Shown here: positions 33,960 to 43,757 of the stretch, in pieces
How the letters are laid out: each line of letters begins with the position of its first letter
Position numbering within the stretch: the stretch's first letter is position 1
Assembly: GCF_022844465.1 (NCBI RefSeq)
Contig: NZ_JALHLP010000001.1
Location: forward strand, 682,001-746,000
Reading direction: 5' to 3'
DNA: 64,000 nucleotides
From: Bradyrhizobium sp.
GTDB taxonomy: Bacteria; Pseudomonadota; Alphaproteobacteria; Rhizobiales; Xanthobacteraceae
Notes under the pieces: model-generated
The model's database searches: none
What the model saw: the letters and a program-made list of their open reading frames with translations, nothing else
Told to the model about the DNA's origin: nothing
Position numbers and translations under genes: made by a program

Positions 33960-36064
33960 GCTGGGCTGACGACCTCACGGTCGATGGCACGTCGCGCGAT
34001 GCGTCCTGCATGCTTCGCCTGCTTGGGTGATGGATTCTTACTCCAGCCTCCAATAGCCATCTTCTGCATGGTGGCTACGATGTTTCTTTCGAAATCGTCG
34101 AGCGACCTGGTCTCTGCACCCCAAACGGCGATCTTGGCCCAGGCGCGTTCGTTTAGCCTGCAGCATAGTTCGATATCATCAAGGCTTCCGGTATTCACCT
34201 CGATGTGATCGCTGCCGTTAGGGCTCACGGGGGCCGGACGCGCTTCCGGAAGGGCTGGTGGGTCTATAGAGAAAAGCGGGTCTTTGTCTTCCGAAAGAGC
34301 TTCCGGAGGCATATTCTTGATGATGAGCTTTACTGTGCCGACTTCCTCCCAGCAGGCGTCCTTCTTGCACCATTCAGTGACGTTCTGGCCGTTTGCTGAT
34401 TCAACGATGCATTTCTGAAGGTCGAGCGACCATCCGAGCATCAAGTCGAAGAGTTCGTCCGAGATACCCTGTTCTGACCATATCCTGTCGAGACGGAAAG
34501 TCTCGAATTCAGAGGCGCAGCGCGCGGCGAGATAGGCTGTGATCTGCGCCCGATAGGCAGGAATGCCTGCCTTGCGGACTGCCCGCGCTGCCTCTTCGTA
34601 GAGGATTCCAATGGACACGGCATCCCGGTAGAACTTCGGGTCCGGTTCTTGACCCGCAGGCACGAACTCGTCGAGCTTGTTCATGAAGTAGTTGAAGTTC
34701 TTTTGCGCGCCCAGACAAGCCTTCTGCGGCTCCCCGGCCCATGCGACCAGATAGGCAGCTAGGTCAGTCTTTCCGAACTTCTGACTTTTTGGACACTCGT
34801 CGCGAAACTCTTTTTTCTTCTTCGGCGTGGTCCCGTAACGCATATACGCAGCTTCATAGGCACCGCGCGTCCGCTCGTAGAACCAGCGGCTTTGGCCGTC
34901 AGGGCACCAAACATTTTCGGAAAGCACTTCAAGCTGCCGGTGGAATTTGATGTTTGACTGAAGATCGGCGGCTTTGATCGGATTCTGTGTGTTGGCATAT
35001 TCAGTGATGCGCGGGATGAATTCTTCCAGATCGTCGCTGTCCACACGCGTGAGCTTCACGGAAACATGTATCTGGGAGACATCCTCGCCGCCCTTTCGGG
35101 CGCGATGGATGGTACTCGTTGTCTGGGCGCCGTTGACGATCTGGAAGCCGACCAATTTTCGAATGACCGTCTGACCGTGCTCAAGTCCCGCTTCGATCGT
35201 GTCTGCAGTTGCACATATTCCGTTGTTGTAGGCAAGAAAACGAACCGGAGCCGTTTTTATCGTATCGAGAATCTTTTTGTTCACGCCGGTCTTTGGCTGC
35301 AGATAGGAACGGAGGTTCAGTTCGTACAGCTTGGATCCGTAGCGTTCAAAAACTTTGTATAGCGTCTCCCCATCCAGGGTCATAAGGTAGGTCTTGTAGT
35401 TGTAATCCTTGCCACTGACCTCGATGCACGGGATCCCGCGACCAAGCATTTTTTCGAAATCGATCTGGATGTCAGAGCGACGGATGGTGATATCGGAAAT
35501 CCGATAAAGACGATCAATGTCGTATTGCTCGCTGCGAAATCTGCGAGTGCCGCTCTCAGCCTCCAGGTCATCGGCATTGATCCGAAGATTGGAAACCACG
35601 ATGACACGAACTTCGCGCAATGCTCCAATTTCATCTCTGACGTGTTTAACGAGTTCGAGAACTTCGGGGCGATCATCAAGCTCGCGTCCTGCCTCAACCA
35701 CGGCCACCAAGTTTGAGGCAAAGGTGACCAGGCTGTTGAACTCGGATGAGCCCAGCGTCGCGCCGTCGTTCCGGTACGCGCTTGTGACGAGGCGCAGAGT
35801 GCCGGTGTCATCGATGGGAGAATAGCCGCGCACAGTAACCCTGTTGCGTCCGACCTTCTCGTTAATTGAGCAGGGGATGAACTCCGGTATCCCACCGTCC
35901 TGGACAATATATGCGCCAGCGGCTTCCGCGAACGCTGCCTGAAGTTCATCGTCATTGGGAGATGTGGTCGCGAGACGATCAGATACCTCGACGTCCAGGC
36001 GCTTGCCGAACTCGGCCGCCTTTTCCTCCTCGATCGTCAAAATACGTTGTGGCTGAGACACCAT
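33956..36064 (-). CDS. AIPR family protein (abortive infection phage resistance)
   Basis: The 702-aa protein has the AIPR hallmarks: FLAYNNGICATADTI and GFQIVNGAQTTSTIHRA, followed by the conserved ITEYANTQNPIKAADL segment, in which AIPR proteins bind or process nucleic acid in phage-defence loci. AIPR genes are known beside C5 methyltransferases and Vsr in Z1/MutL-type defence clusters. The start (MVSQPQRILTIEEE) has GAGGG just upstream. The C-terminal 100 residues are Pro/Ser/Glu-rich. The gene converges with herA and belongs to the same island. Confidence 0.85.
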   Translation of the reverse strand: MVSQPQRILTIEEEKAAEFGKRLDVEVSDRLATTSPNDDELQAAFAEAAGAYIVQDGGIPEFIPCSINEKVGRNRVTVRGYSPIDDTGTLRLVTSAYRNDGATLGSSEFNSLVTFASNLVAVVEAGRELDDRPEVLELVKHVRDEIGALREVRVIVVSNLRINADDLEAESGTRRFRSEQYDIDRLYRISDITIRRSDIQIDFEKMLGRGIPCIEVSGKDYNYKTYLMTLDGETLYKVFERYGSKLYELNLRSYLQPKTGVNKKILDTIKTAPVRFLAYNNGICATADTIEAGLEHGQTVIRKLVGFQIVNGAQTTSTIHRARKGGEDVSQIHVSVKLTRVDSDDLEEFIPRITEYANTQNPIKAADLQSNIKFHRQLEVLSENVWCPDGQSRWFYERTRGAYEAAYMRYGTTPKKKKEFRDECPKSQKFGKTDLAAYLVAWAGEPQKACLGAQKNFNYFMNKLDEFVPAGQEPDPKFYRDAVSIGILYEEAARAVRKAGIPAYRAQITAYLAARCASEFETFRLDRIWSEQGISDELFDLMLGWSLDLQKCIVESANGQNVTEWCKKDACWEEVGTVKLIIKNMPPEALSEDKDPLFSIDPPALPEARPAPVSPNGSDHIEVNTGSLDDIELCCRLNERAWAKIAVWGAETRSLDDFERNIVATMQKMAIGGWSKNPSPKQAKHAGRIARRAIDREVVSPA

Positions 36065-36163
36065 GAGCCCTCAGATTCAACTTTTCACGCAAATACTGCG
36101 AATTGCAACTGTCAGATGCAGCAGCCTAATTTCGTCGCTGCGTCGACATCCAATGTCGCAGAA

Positions 36164-36532
36164 TTATGCAAAAATACAACAACTTAGCCAGCCTGGAGAG
36201 GAATCTGCTATTGGTCTCCCCACAGAAGTGGAGCGGGAACTGCTGGCCGAAACGGGCTCGCCGGCTTCAAGGTTGCGTGAGAACGTCGACTTAATCAGCC
36301 GCCAACGCGTCGCAAAATCCCGATCGCCTTCAGCCAGTGTCCAGACCGCATGGAGATGATCAGGCAGTACGACGATCGCATCTGTCGTGAAGGGATGGCG
36401 CTCCCTTGTTTGACGAAACGCACCGCGCAATTCATCGATGTGCTCCGTCAGCAGTTGGCGATGCCTTTCCGCCAGATTGACGGTGAAGAAGAAACAGCCT
36501 CCTGCGACGAAGTTGCGACGATAACCGGTCAT
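36164..36532 (-). pseudogene. truncated REP-associated tyrosine transposase (RAYT)
   Basis: The 122-aa frame starts MTGYRRNFVAGGCFFFTVNL. It has the HUH motif HLHAVW (about 58-63) and the LIKSTFSRNL helix of RAYT/IS200-like Y1 transposases. The rest of the family (WQRRFWEH... and the catalytic Tyr region) is replaced by unrelated sequence after residue 92, so it cannot be active. It lies beside the AIPR gene at the right edge of the defence block and probably records past mobility. Confidence 0.82.
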
Positions 36533-36594
36533 GGCGACCTACTGTTGCGGCGAGATGATGGGTTTCGCTGCGCTCTACCCATCCTACGATACCG

Positions 36595-37995
36595 CTACTT
36601 TGCCTCCGCGAACGCCGCCAAAATCCGCACCCACGAGCGGATGCCCTTGTGAAAACTCTTCAGGTCGTACTTCTCGTTCGGCGAATGGATGTTGTCGTCG
36701 TCAAGTCCGAAGCCGACCAGCACGGTATCGAGGCCGAGCGTGCGCTTGAAGTCGGCCACGATCGGGATCGAGGCGCCGGAGCCGATCAGAAGCGCCTCCC
36801 TGCCCCACTCGTCCGTCAGCGCGCGCCTGGCGGCCGCGAGCGGCTTCATGTTCCAGTCGAGCGCGATCGCGGGCGCGCCGGCATGATCGGTGAATTCGGC
36901 CTTGCAATCGGCGGGTAGCCGCGCCCTGACATAGTCGCGAAAAGCCTTGCGGATTCGTTCCGGGTCCTGTCCCTCCACCAGGCGGAACGAAACCTTGGCG
37001 GAAGCCTCCGCCGGAATAACCGTCTTGGAGCCTTCGCCGGTGTAGCCGCCGATGATGCCGTTGATGTCGCAGGTCGGCCGCGAGGAAACCTGCTCGATCA
37101 GCAGGCGATCGTTCTCGCCGGCGGGAAGCGAAAGGCCGATCGGATTGAGGAACGATTCCGGCGTGAGGTTCAGCTTCTTCCACTGCGCCAGGATGTCCGG
37201 CGGCAGGTCCTTCACACCGTCGTAGAATCCGGGAATGGTGATGTGGCCGTCGGCATCGTGCAGGCCGCCGAGAATGTTGGTGAGCACCCGGATCGGGTTG
37301 CGCGCGCCGCCGCCGAAGATGCCGGAATGCAGGTCGCGGTTGGCGGCCTTGATCCTGACCTCGTCATAGACCAGCCCGCGCAGCGAGGTCGTGATCGCCG
37401 GCGTGTCCGGGTCCCACATGCCGGTGTCGCACACCAGCGCGAAATCGGCCTTCAGGTCATTCTTGTTCTGCTCCAGAAACGGCACGAAGTTCTTCGATCC
37501 GATTTCTTCCTCGCCCTCGATCACCATGGTGACATCAACAGGCAGCGACCCCGTGACCTTGTTCCAGGCGCGGCAGGCTTCGACGAAGGTCATCAGCTGC
37601 CCCTTGTCGTCCTCGGCGCCGCGCGCCACGATGATCTTCCGGCCATCGGCATGGTCGGTGACGACAGGCTCGAACGGCGGGCGGCGCCACAGATTGAGCG
37701 GATCGACCGGCTGCACATCATAGTGGCCGTAAAACAGCACATGCGGGCGCCCGCGCGCGCCGCCATTGGCCTTGGCGACGATCGCCGGATGTCCCGCCGT
37801 CGGCCGCACCTCGGCGGCAAAGCCCAGCGTCGCGATGTCCTTCGCGAGATGCTCGGCGGCCGCCCTGCAATCGCCGACAAAAGCCGGATCGGCGGAGATC
37901 GACTTGATCCGCAGCAGCGCGAACAGCCGTTCGAGACTGTTGTCGAAATCGGCGTCGACCTGATCGAGGACCGGCTGAAGTCTGGCGTTGGACAT
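36595..37995 (-). CDS. M20 family metallopeptidase (dipeptidase)
   Basis: This 466-aa protein has the first metal His in VLFYGHYDVQPVDP, the bridging Asp in GAEDDKGQ, catalytic Glu in MVIEGEEEIGS, and a dimerisation (lid) domain around AANRDLHSGIFGG. The C-terminal metal His lies in DDDNIHSPNEKYDL. It fits the M20/M25/M40 CNDP-like dipeptidases. The start at 37995 gives MSNARLQPVLDQVD. It is a core gene just right of the defence island. Confidence 0.9.
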   Translation of the reverse strand: MSNARLQPVLDQVDADFDNSLERLFALLRIKSISADPAFVGDCRAAAEHLAKDIATLGFAAEVRPTAGHPAIVAKANGGARGRPHVLFYGHYDVQPVDPLNLWRRPPFEPVVTDHADGRKIIVARGAEDDKGQLMTFVEACRAWNKVTGSLPVDVTMVIEGEEEIGSKNFVPFLEQNKNDLKADFALVCDTGMWDPDTPAITTSLRGLVYDEVRIKAANRDLHSGIFGGGARNPIRVLTNILGGLHDADGHITIPGFYDGVKDLPPDILAQWKKLNLTPESFLNPIGLSLPAGENDRLLIEQVSSRPTCDINGIIGGYTGEGSKTVIPAEASAKVSFRLVEGQDPERIRKAFRDYVRARLPADCKAEFTDHAGAPAIALDWNMKPLAAARRALTDEWGREALLIGSGASIPIVADFKRTLGLDTVLVGFGLDDDNIHSPNEKYDLKSFHKGIRSWVRILAAFAEAK

Positions 37996-38100
37996 GGCTG
38001 ATGATCCCTGGCTATCGGGCTTTGTCGCTGATGTCCTGTTGTAGCTCGCCCGCAGCCCGAGGCAAGACGACGGCTGCGGCGGACCGGTGCCGCATATGCA

Positions 38101-38121
38101 GCACACTTTTCCGGATCATGC
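38101..38121. repeat. partial copy of the dispersed palindromic repeat
   Basis: GCACACTTTTCCGGATCATGC repeats arm 2 of the elements at 20226 and 56107. It lies directly after the stop of the glycosyltransferase gene (minus strand), again at a gene end. Confidence 0.55.
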
Positions 38122-39633
38122 CTAGTTCGGACGAATCTCGACCACCATCACCGCCGGATGGCCGCGGAGCTGCGCGTGGCCGACGACGGCCAGCGCCGGA
38201 TTTGCGGCCCTTAGCGCCGCCAATTCGGCCACGCTGACGACTGCCAGCGCAGGCGTCGCCAGCTTCGCCAGTTCCGCCAGTGGCGCTCTCCGGACTGGCG
38301 CCGGTACGTAGGCGAGCACGTTCATTTTGGAAGTCGCCTCGGAAGCGTAGACGACGCCAGGCACCAGGGTCCTCGCTCCGGCGATGACCTGCGCCTCGAT
38401 CTTGGACTGGCGGAAGGTATCCGGCGAGGCCGGGATCACAACCCATCCGAGAATAACGAGCGCTGCCGACACCGCTACGACGACGGTGTTGGTCATCGCT
38501 ATCAACCAGGGGCGGCTGAACCACCAGCGATCAAACAGAATCCCGCAGATCACGGCGAGCCCGAGATTGCCGGGCATCGCGTAGCGAGTCGCCACCCCGC
38601 CGGGCCAGAGCAGCAGAACAAGCGCGCCGAGCGTCGCGTACAGCATCGCCGCCAACATGAGATCGCGGTCTTCGGGCAGTTCTCTCCTGGCTATCGCGAC
38701 AATGGCGGGAACAAGCAACAGCGAACCTGGCGCCCATTCCACGATCATGCTGAGCGCAAAGTCGAGGTGATCCCTCGCCCATTGTTGCAGCGTCATGCTG
38801 TCGGCGAGCCTGGAATGCGCGAGCCATCCCTGAACGTCGCCGGAGGCCATCACCATCCCGTACCAGCCGGCAGCCGACAATGCCGCGATCGCGTTCGCCA
38901 GAATGAATCCGGGAACGTCGCTCCAGCGGCGCTTGATCAGGATATAGGCGCCGACGCCGAGGCCAAAGAAGGCGAGCGGTTGCGGTCCCTTGGTCAGGCC
39001 CGAGAGCGCCAGCAGCACGCCGATGCAAGTCCAGCGCAGCAGCGTGACGCGGCCACCGCTCACGCCGCGCCACCAAAGAAAAAAGCCGCCGAACATCAGG
39101 ACCGACAGCGTGACATCAGGCTCGGCGGTGACGAACTTCTGCGCCACCATCGGGCAGGCGAACCAGCACAGCGCGCCAAAGACGGCCGGCGCCTTGCGCG
39201 TATGCGGCAGGACGAGGTTGTACACCATCAAGCCGCCGGCCAGCAGCAGAAGCAGGTGCGGCAGGCGCGCCGACCAGATTCCGACGCCGCCCGTGACGCC
39301 GCCGAGCGCGGCGGCCATCCATGACAGCAACACGGGGCGCTCGACGAAACGCCCACCATAGAGATACGGAGCCAGCCAATGCCCGTCCTCGAGCGCCCCG
39401 CGGGCAAGGCCGATCACGGTTCCCTCTTCGTAGTGGGTGCCGCGGAGCGAAGCGGCGGGGAACGCCATCAGCGCCCACAGCAGGACCACCCACACCCACC
39501 CTGGAATATCGGCTCCCCGGAAACGATCGACCTGGCGCAGGAACCATGTCCAAACGAGTTCAGTGATGGCCGTCGAACTTGCAGCCTGCGGCACGACCCC
39601 CTCCCCCAGATTCGTCCAGGGGATTGGTCGCAT
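38122..39633 (-). CDS. membrane glycosyltransferase, GT39/ArnT-like
   Basis: I start at ATG 39633 (MRPIPWTNLGEGVV). The 503-aa protein has about 10-11 membrane helices. The loop after helix 1 reads LRGTHYEEGTVIG, where the acidic pair replaces the DE motif of PMT/ArnT enzymes, and LTKGPQPLAFF is typical of the ArnT-type family. A soluble C-terminal domain of about 110 residues contains repeated Ala/Leu motifs. It likely transfers a sugar from an undecaprenyl donor in the periplasm. The acceptor is unknown. Confidence 0.8.
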   Translation of the reverse strand: MRPIPWTNLGEGVVPQAASSTAITELVWTWFLRQVDRFRGADIPGWVWVVLLWALMAFPAASLRGTHYEEGTVIGLARGALEDGHWLAPYLYGGRFVERPVLLSWMAAALGGVTGGVGIWSARLPHLLLLLAGGLMVYNLVLPHTRKAPAVFGALCWFACPMVAQKFVTAEPDVTLSVLMFGGFFLWWRGVSGGRVTLLRWTCIGVLLALSGLTKGPQPLAFFGLGVGAYILIKRRWSDVPGFILANAIAALSAAGWYGMVMASGDVQGWLAHSRLADSMTLQQWARDHLDFALSMIVEWAPGSLLLVPAIVAIARRELPEDRDLMLAAMLYATLGALVLLLWPGGVATRYAMPGNLGLAVICGILFDRWWFSRPWLIAMTNTVVVAVSAALVILGWVVIPASPDTFRQSKIEAQVIAGARTLVPGVVYASEATSKMNVLAYVPAPVRRAPLAELAKLATPALAVVSVAELAALRAANPALAVVGHAQLRGHPAVMVVEIRPN

Positions 39634-39685
39634 CAAAGAACCGCAGCGACAAGCGCCCCTCGGCAGCCGCCGCCTGACGCTTGAG

Positions 39686-41305
39686 TTAGCGCCGCAGCAA
39701 ACCGCCGAGCGCCCCGCGCACCAGCGCGCGCCCGACCGAGCTCCCGAGCGATCCACCGACCGACTTGCCGAGATCGGCAACCACGCCGCCGATCACCTTG
39801 TTGGTGACCGAGCGGGTGACATCGCGCGCGATGACCTGGCCGGTCGAAAGCCGGCCGCGCTTGACGTTGGTGCCGAAGATGGTGCCGACGATCGAACCGA
39901 GCTGCCCCAGGATTCCGCCTCCGCCACCGCCTTGACCATCCGCAGGCGCGGCCGTGCCGGCCACGCGCTTCTGCAACATCTCGTAGGCGGATTCCGCGTC
40001 GACCGCGGTGTCGTACTTGCCCTTTACCGGGCTCCTGCTCATGATCGCCTTGCGCTCTTCCGGCGTGATCGGCCCGATCCGCGCCGTCGGCGGCCGGATC
40101 ATGACGCGCTCGACCATAGTCGGGGTGCCGCCGCCTTCGAGGAACGACACCAAGGCCTCGCCCTTGCCGAGCTCCATGATGACGCGGGAGGTGTCGAGCT
40201 TGGGGTTCGGCCGGAACGTCTGCGCCGCCGCCGCCACCGCCTTCTGATCGCGCGGCGTGAAAGCACGCAAGGCGTGCTGCACGCGGTTGCCGAGCTGGGC
40301 AAGCACCTTGTCCGGCACGTCGATCGGGTTCTGCGTGACGAAATAGACGCCGACGCCCTTGGACCGGATCAGGCGCACCACCTGCTCGACCTTTTCCATC
40401 AGCGGCTTCGGCGCGTCGTTGAACAACAGATGCGCCTCGTCGAAGAAGAACACCAGCTTCGGCTTCGGCAGATCGCCGGCTTCCGGCAATTCTTCAAACA
40501 GTTCCGAAAGCATCCACAACAGGAACGTGGCATAGAGCCTTGGACTCTGCATCAGCTTGTCGGCGACCAGGATATTGACCATTCCCCGGCCGTCGCTGTC
40601 GGTCTTCATGAAATCCTTCAAGGCCAGCGCCGGCTCGCCGAAAAACTTCGCCCCGCCCTGATTTTCCAGCACCAGGAGCTGGCGTTGAATGGTTCCGACC
40701 GTCGCCTTGCTGACATTGCCGAACCCCTGCGCGGCCTTGCGGATCGCGGCATGCGGGTCTTCCTCGGCATCTGCACCCTTCCTGCTGCCGTCGGGAACGA
40801 TCGCATCCAGCAACGACCGCAAATCCTTCATGTCGATCAGCGTCAGGCCGTTCTCATCGGCGACACGGAAGGCGACGTTGAGAACGCCTTCCTGCACGTC
40901 GTTGAGATCGAGCATCCGGGACAGCAGCAACGGCCCCATTTCGGTGACGGTGGCGCGGACCGGGTGGCCCTGCTCGCCGAACACGTCCCAGAAAACGGTC
41001 GAGAACTGGTCCGGCTGGAAAGCGAGGCCCATCTCGCCGGCCCGCTTCAGGATGAAATCCTTGGCCTCGCCGACCTCGGATATCCCGGACAGGTCACCCT
41101 TGATGTCGGATGCGAACACCGGAACGCCCGCGCGCACGAACCCCTCGGCCATCACCTGCAACGATACGGTCTTGCCGGTTCCAGTGGCTCCGGTGACGAG
41201 GCCGTGCCGATTGGCCAGCGCCAGCGTCAACCAGGCGGACTGCTCGCCCTTGCCAACAAAAATCTTCTCGCCGGTATCAGCGGTCTTGGTATCGGAGGTC
41301 GCCAT
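39686..41305 (-). CDS. DUF853 (YjgR-type) HerA-like ATPase
   Basis: The start at 41305 ([20 protein letters not shown]) has GAGG eight bases upstream. The 539-aa protein has Walker [10 protein letters not shown] (38-46), the SDIKGDLSG segment, Walker [13 protein letters not shown] and [13 protein letters not shown]. The C-terminal 100 residues are Gly-rich and predicted to be flexible. DUF853 proteins are chromosomal housekeeping relatives of HerA found across proteobacteria without a nuclease partner. This gene lies outside the defence island and I do not count it as part of it. Confidence 0.9.
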   Translation of the reverse strand: MATSDTKTADTGEKIFVGKGEQSAWLTLALANRHGLVTGATGTGKTVSLQVMAEGFVRAGVPVFASDIKGDLSGISEVGEAKDFILKRAGEMGLAFQPDQFSTVFWDVFGEQGHPVRATVTEMGPLLLSRMLDLNDVQEGVLNVAFRVADENGLTLIDMKDLRSLLDAIVPDGSRKGADAEEDPHAAIRKAAQGFGNVSKATVGTIQRQLLVLENQGGAKFFGEPALALKDFMKTDSDGRGMVNILVADKLMQSPRLYATFLLWMLSELFEELPEAGDLPKPKLVFFFDEAHLLFNDAPKPLMEKVEQVVRLIRSKGVGVYFVTQNPIDVPDKVLAQLGNRVQHALRAFTPRDQKAVAAAAQTFRPNPKLDTSRVIMELGKGEALVSFLEGGGTPTMVERVMIRPPTARIGPITPEERKAIMSRSPVKGKYDTAVDAESAYEMLQKRVAGTAAPADGQGGGGGGILGQLGSIVGTIFGTNVKRGRLSTGQVIARDVTRSVTNKVIGGVVADLGKSVGGSLGSSVGRALVRGALGGLLRR

Positions 41306-41618
41306 CACATCGCCTCTTCCCGTCCATGGGTGGTTGGTTGTCAAGTCCGACAATCGTCTGACGATCATCAGATCCGACAATCATATCGCATCCCGCGGGC
41401 GGAAAGAAACCGTTGGCCTGTCGCAAACCGCGACCCAAATCCTGTCGCATACTTGCCAAGCAACTCCGCTTTCACTCTTGCATCGCTGCAACACTCGCGA
41501 CGCGATCTGGAGTCAAAGCGGGTTTGCGCGCGCTGATCGCTTGTATTTCAGATTTCATGCGCCCAAGATCATTTCGCAGACAGACAACCCGGTAAAAGCC
41601 GGCTGTGGGCGGGGCAAT
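41306..41618. other. divergent intergenic region with direct repeats
   Basis: The 313-nt gap contains TCCGACAATC twice (about 41346 and 41371) around GTCTGACGATCATCAGA. This could be a regulator site for the DUF853 gene. No gene is visible. Confidence 0.35.
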
Positions 41619-41984
41619 ATGGACGAATTGATCGGGAGGCTGGGCACCAGGACCGGTATCGATGTCGTCGTCGCTGAAAAAACCATCGGCATCGTGCTGG
41701 GCTTCCTTCGTAACGAGGGGCCCGCCGACAAGGTTCAGGCCTTGATCGACCAAATCCCCGGCGCCGAAGCTGCGATTGCGGCATCCAACAGCGGCGGTGG
41801 ACTGTCGAGGCTGATGGGCGGTGGCTTGATGGCGCTTGGCACCAGGCTGATGGCGCTTGGCCTTGGCATGAGCGAGATCAAGAGCGTGGCGCGTGAACTT
41901 TTCAAATTCGGTCGCGAGAAAATCGGAGCTGACACGATGGGCGAGATTATTTCGGGGACACCGGGCCTCAGCCAGTTCGCGTGA
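41619..41984 (+). CDS. small DUF2267/DUF2780-like protein, 121 aa
   Basis: The protein begins MDELIGRLGTRTGIDVVVAEK and has a helical N-terminal half, a Gly-rich middle (GGGLSRLMGGGLMALG) and a C-terminal helix ending TPGLSQFA. GGGG precedes the start. Proteins of this kind are common in Bradyrhizobium. The domain assignment is by eye and could be either DUF. The role is unknown. Confidence 0.65.
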   Translation: MDELIGRLGTRTGIDVVVAEKTIGIVLGFLRNEGPADKVQALIDQIPGAEAAIAASNSGGGLSRLMGGGLMALGTRLMALGLGMSEIKSVARELFKFGREKIGADTMGEIISGTPGLSQFA

Positions 41985-42039
41985 ATCACAGGTTTCTCGA
42001 GCACGAACGGCGCAAGCACATTCATTTTCATCGAGTATC

Positions 42040-42447
42040 ATGACCTATCCCCTTTGTGCGATCGACGGCCTCACTGCCTACTTTGCCTCGAAGCTGAAAT
42101 CGCAGGGCATTCGCACTACGGACGCGCTGCTGGAGGCGGCCCGCACGGTCAAGGGACGCAAGGCGCTGGCGGCAAAGACCGGCATCAGCGAACAACAGCT
42201 GCTCGAATGGGCCAATTTTTCCGACCACATGCGCATTCCCGGGATGGGCAAGGCCAAGGTGGGCCTGGTCCGCGCGGCCGGCGTCACCACCGTGCGTGAA
42301 CTCGCGCTGCGCAATCCGGCGCGGCTGGCCCAGAACATGAAGGACGTGAACATCAAGCGCAAACTGGTCCGGGTTCTGCCTTCGGAACGATCGGTCCAGC
42401 AACTGATCGCGCAGGCGCGCAAGCTGCCGCCCAAGATCAGCTACTAG
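42040..42447 (+). CDS. DUF4332 domain protein (helix-hairpin-helix)
   Basis: The 135-aa protein reads as tandem helix-hairpin-helix units: residues 6-50 (CAIDGLTAYFASKLKSQGI, KTGISEQQLLEWANFSD) and 65-110 (IPGMGKAKVGLVRAAGVTT). DUF4332 proteins are predicted DNA-binding or protein-binding HhH proteins of unknown role. It lies upstream of folP on the same strand. Confidence 0.75.
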   Translation: MTYPLCAIDGLTAYFASKLKSQGIRTTDALLEAARTVKGRKALAAKTGISEQQLLEWANFSDHMRIPGMGKAKVGLVRAAGVTTVRELALRNPARLAQNMKDVNIKRKLVRVLPSERSVQQLIAQARKLPPKISY

Positions 42448-42530
42448 GCCGCTTCCGGTAGCGCGCGCCCGCCCCACGGAGCCGGTTGCCGCGTCTTGAC
42501 TCGCCAGCGCGGACCGCGCAAAGCGACCGC

Positions 42531-43388
42531 ATGATTGCAACCAAGCCCATACCCGCCGATGCGGCCGGCATGGCCGGTCATCCCGTGCTGCCCGGGCTGC
42601 TGTCCCGGCCGTATCCGGCCGTGATGGGGGTGCTCAACGTCACGCCCGATTCATTCTCCGACGGCGGGCAGTTTGCCGCCCCCGAACAGGCGCTGGCGCA
42701 GGCCCGCCGGATGGTCGCCGAAGGCGCCGACATCATCGACATCGGCGCGGAATCCACCCGGCCCTACGGCGCAGAACCGATTTCAGCGGAGGAGGAACTG
42801 AGGCGCCTGCAGCCGGTGCTGGCAGAGGTGGTTTCGCTCGGCATTCCCGTGTCAATCGACAGCATGAAATCGGCCGTCGTCGCCTGGGCGCTCGATCAGG
42901 GCGCGGTCATCGCCAACGACGTCTGGGGCCTGCAGCGCGATCCCGGCATGGCCGGATTGGTCGCGGAGCGCCAGGTGCCCGTGATCCTCATGCACAACCG
43001 CGAGCGCGCCGATGCCGCTGTAGACATCATGCAGGATATCGCCGACTTCTTTGCGCGCTCGCTCGACATTGCCGCGAGGGCAGGAATCTCGCCTGACAAG
43101 ATCGTGCTCGATCCCGGCATCGGATTCGGCAAGACACCCCAGCAGAGCATGACCGCGCTGGCGCGGCTCGGAGAGCTGGAGGCCTTTGGAATGCCGCTCC
43201 TGGTCGGCGCATCGCGCAAGCGTTTCATCAGCACCGTGACGCCGTCGGAGCCGGATCAGCGGCTTGGCGGCTCGATCGCAGCCCATCTGATCGCGGCGCA
43301 GCGCGGGGCACGGATCATCCGGGCCCATGACGTCGCCGAAACGGTTCAGGCCCTGCGCGTGGCATCGGCAATCCAGGAGCTGCAATGA
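42531..43388 (+). CDS. folP: dihydropteroate synthase
   Basis: The 285-aa protein has both DHPS signatures: MGVLNVTPDSFSDGG (32-46) and IDIGAESTRPYGAEP (69-83). Later motifs are IANDVWGL, KIVLDPGIGFGK and LVGASRKRF. It condenses 7,8-dihydropterin pyrophosphate with p-aminobenzoate in folate synthesis and is the sulfonamide target. The stop overlaps folB by ATGA. The start at 42531 lies in the folP-folB-folK operon. Confidence 0.95.
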   Translation: MIATKPIPADAAGMAGHPVLPGLLSRPYPAVMGVLNVTPDSFSDGGQFAAPEQALAQARRMVAEGADIIDIGAESTRPYGAEPISAEEELRRLQPVLAEVVSLGIPVSIDSMKSAVVAWALDQGAVIANDVWGLQRDPGMAGLVAERQVPVILMHNRERADAAVDIMQDIADFFARSLDIAARAGISPDKIVLDPGIGFGKTPQQSMTALARLGELEAFGMPLLVGASRKRFISTVTPSEPDQRLGGSIAAHLIAAQRGARIIRAHDVAETVQALRVASAIQELQ

Positions 43389-43756
43389 GCGACCGCATCT
43401 TCATCACCGGCGTCGTCATCCATGCCCGCCACGGCGTCATGGAGCACGAGACCGAAGTCGGGCAGCGTTTTGTCATCGACCTCGAACTCACCGCCGACCT
43501 GTCGGAATCCTCGCGTACCGATCGCCTGGCCGACACCGTGTCGTATTCCAATGTGGTGGCGACCGCGACGGCAGCCTTCAAGAACACCAATTACAAGCTG
43601 CTGGAGCGCGCGGCCGGCGCCGTCGCCGACGCGATACTGGCGGCTTTCGCGCGCATCGATGCGGTCAAGGTCACCGTCCACAAGCCGCACGCGCCGATCG
43701 CCGCCATCTTCGAAGATGTCGGCGTGGTGCTGACGCGCACCCGGCAATCGCCCTGA
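43385..43756 (+). CDS. folB: dihydroneopterin aldolase
   Basis: The 123-aa protein has the FolB start ITGVVIHARHGVMEHE (catalytic Glu) and the conserved VSYSNVV and VTVHKPHAPI motifs, with the active-site Lys in the latter. It overlaps folP by four bases and is followed one base later by folK. The length is standard. Confidence 0.94.
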   Translation: MSDRIFITGVVIHARHGVMEHETEVGQRFVIDLELTADLSESSRTDRLADTVSYSNVVATATAAFKNTNYKLLERAAGAVADAILAAFARIDAVKVTVHKPHAPIAAIFEDVGVVLTRTRQSP

Positions 43757-43757
43757 C

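Larger units (their letters stand above)
29184..36532. other. putative composite defence island
   Basis: Genes dcm, vsr, nurA-like, herA-like and AIPR are packed between core metabolism genes (class II aldolase on the left, M20 dipeptidase on the right). The left flank carries dispersed repeats and the right flank a RAYT remnant. By eye the GC content is lower than in the flanks. This entry marks the region; each gene is described separately. Confidence 0.7.

Noticed and set aside
39686..41305. DUF853 ATPase as a second HerA defence gene
   Set aside because: It is the chromosomal YjgR type, has no nuclease partner, and lies among core genes.
39437..41536. Long open frame antisense to the DUF853 gene
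   Set aside because: Same cause: third-position GC bias removes stops on the opposite strand. No domain is visible.
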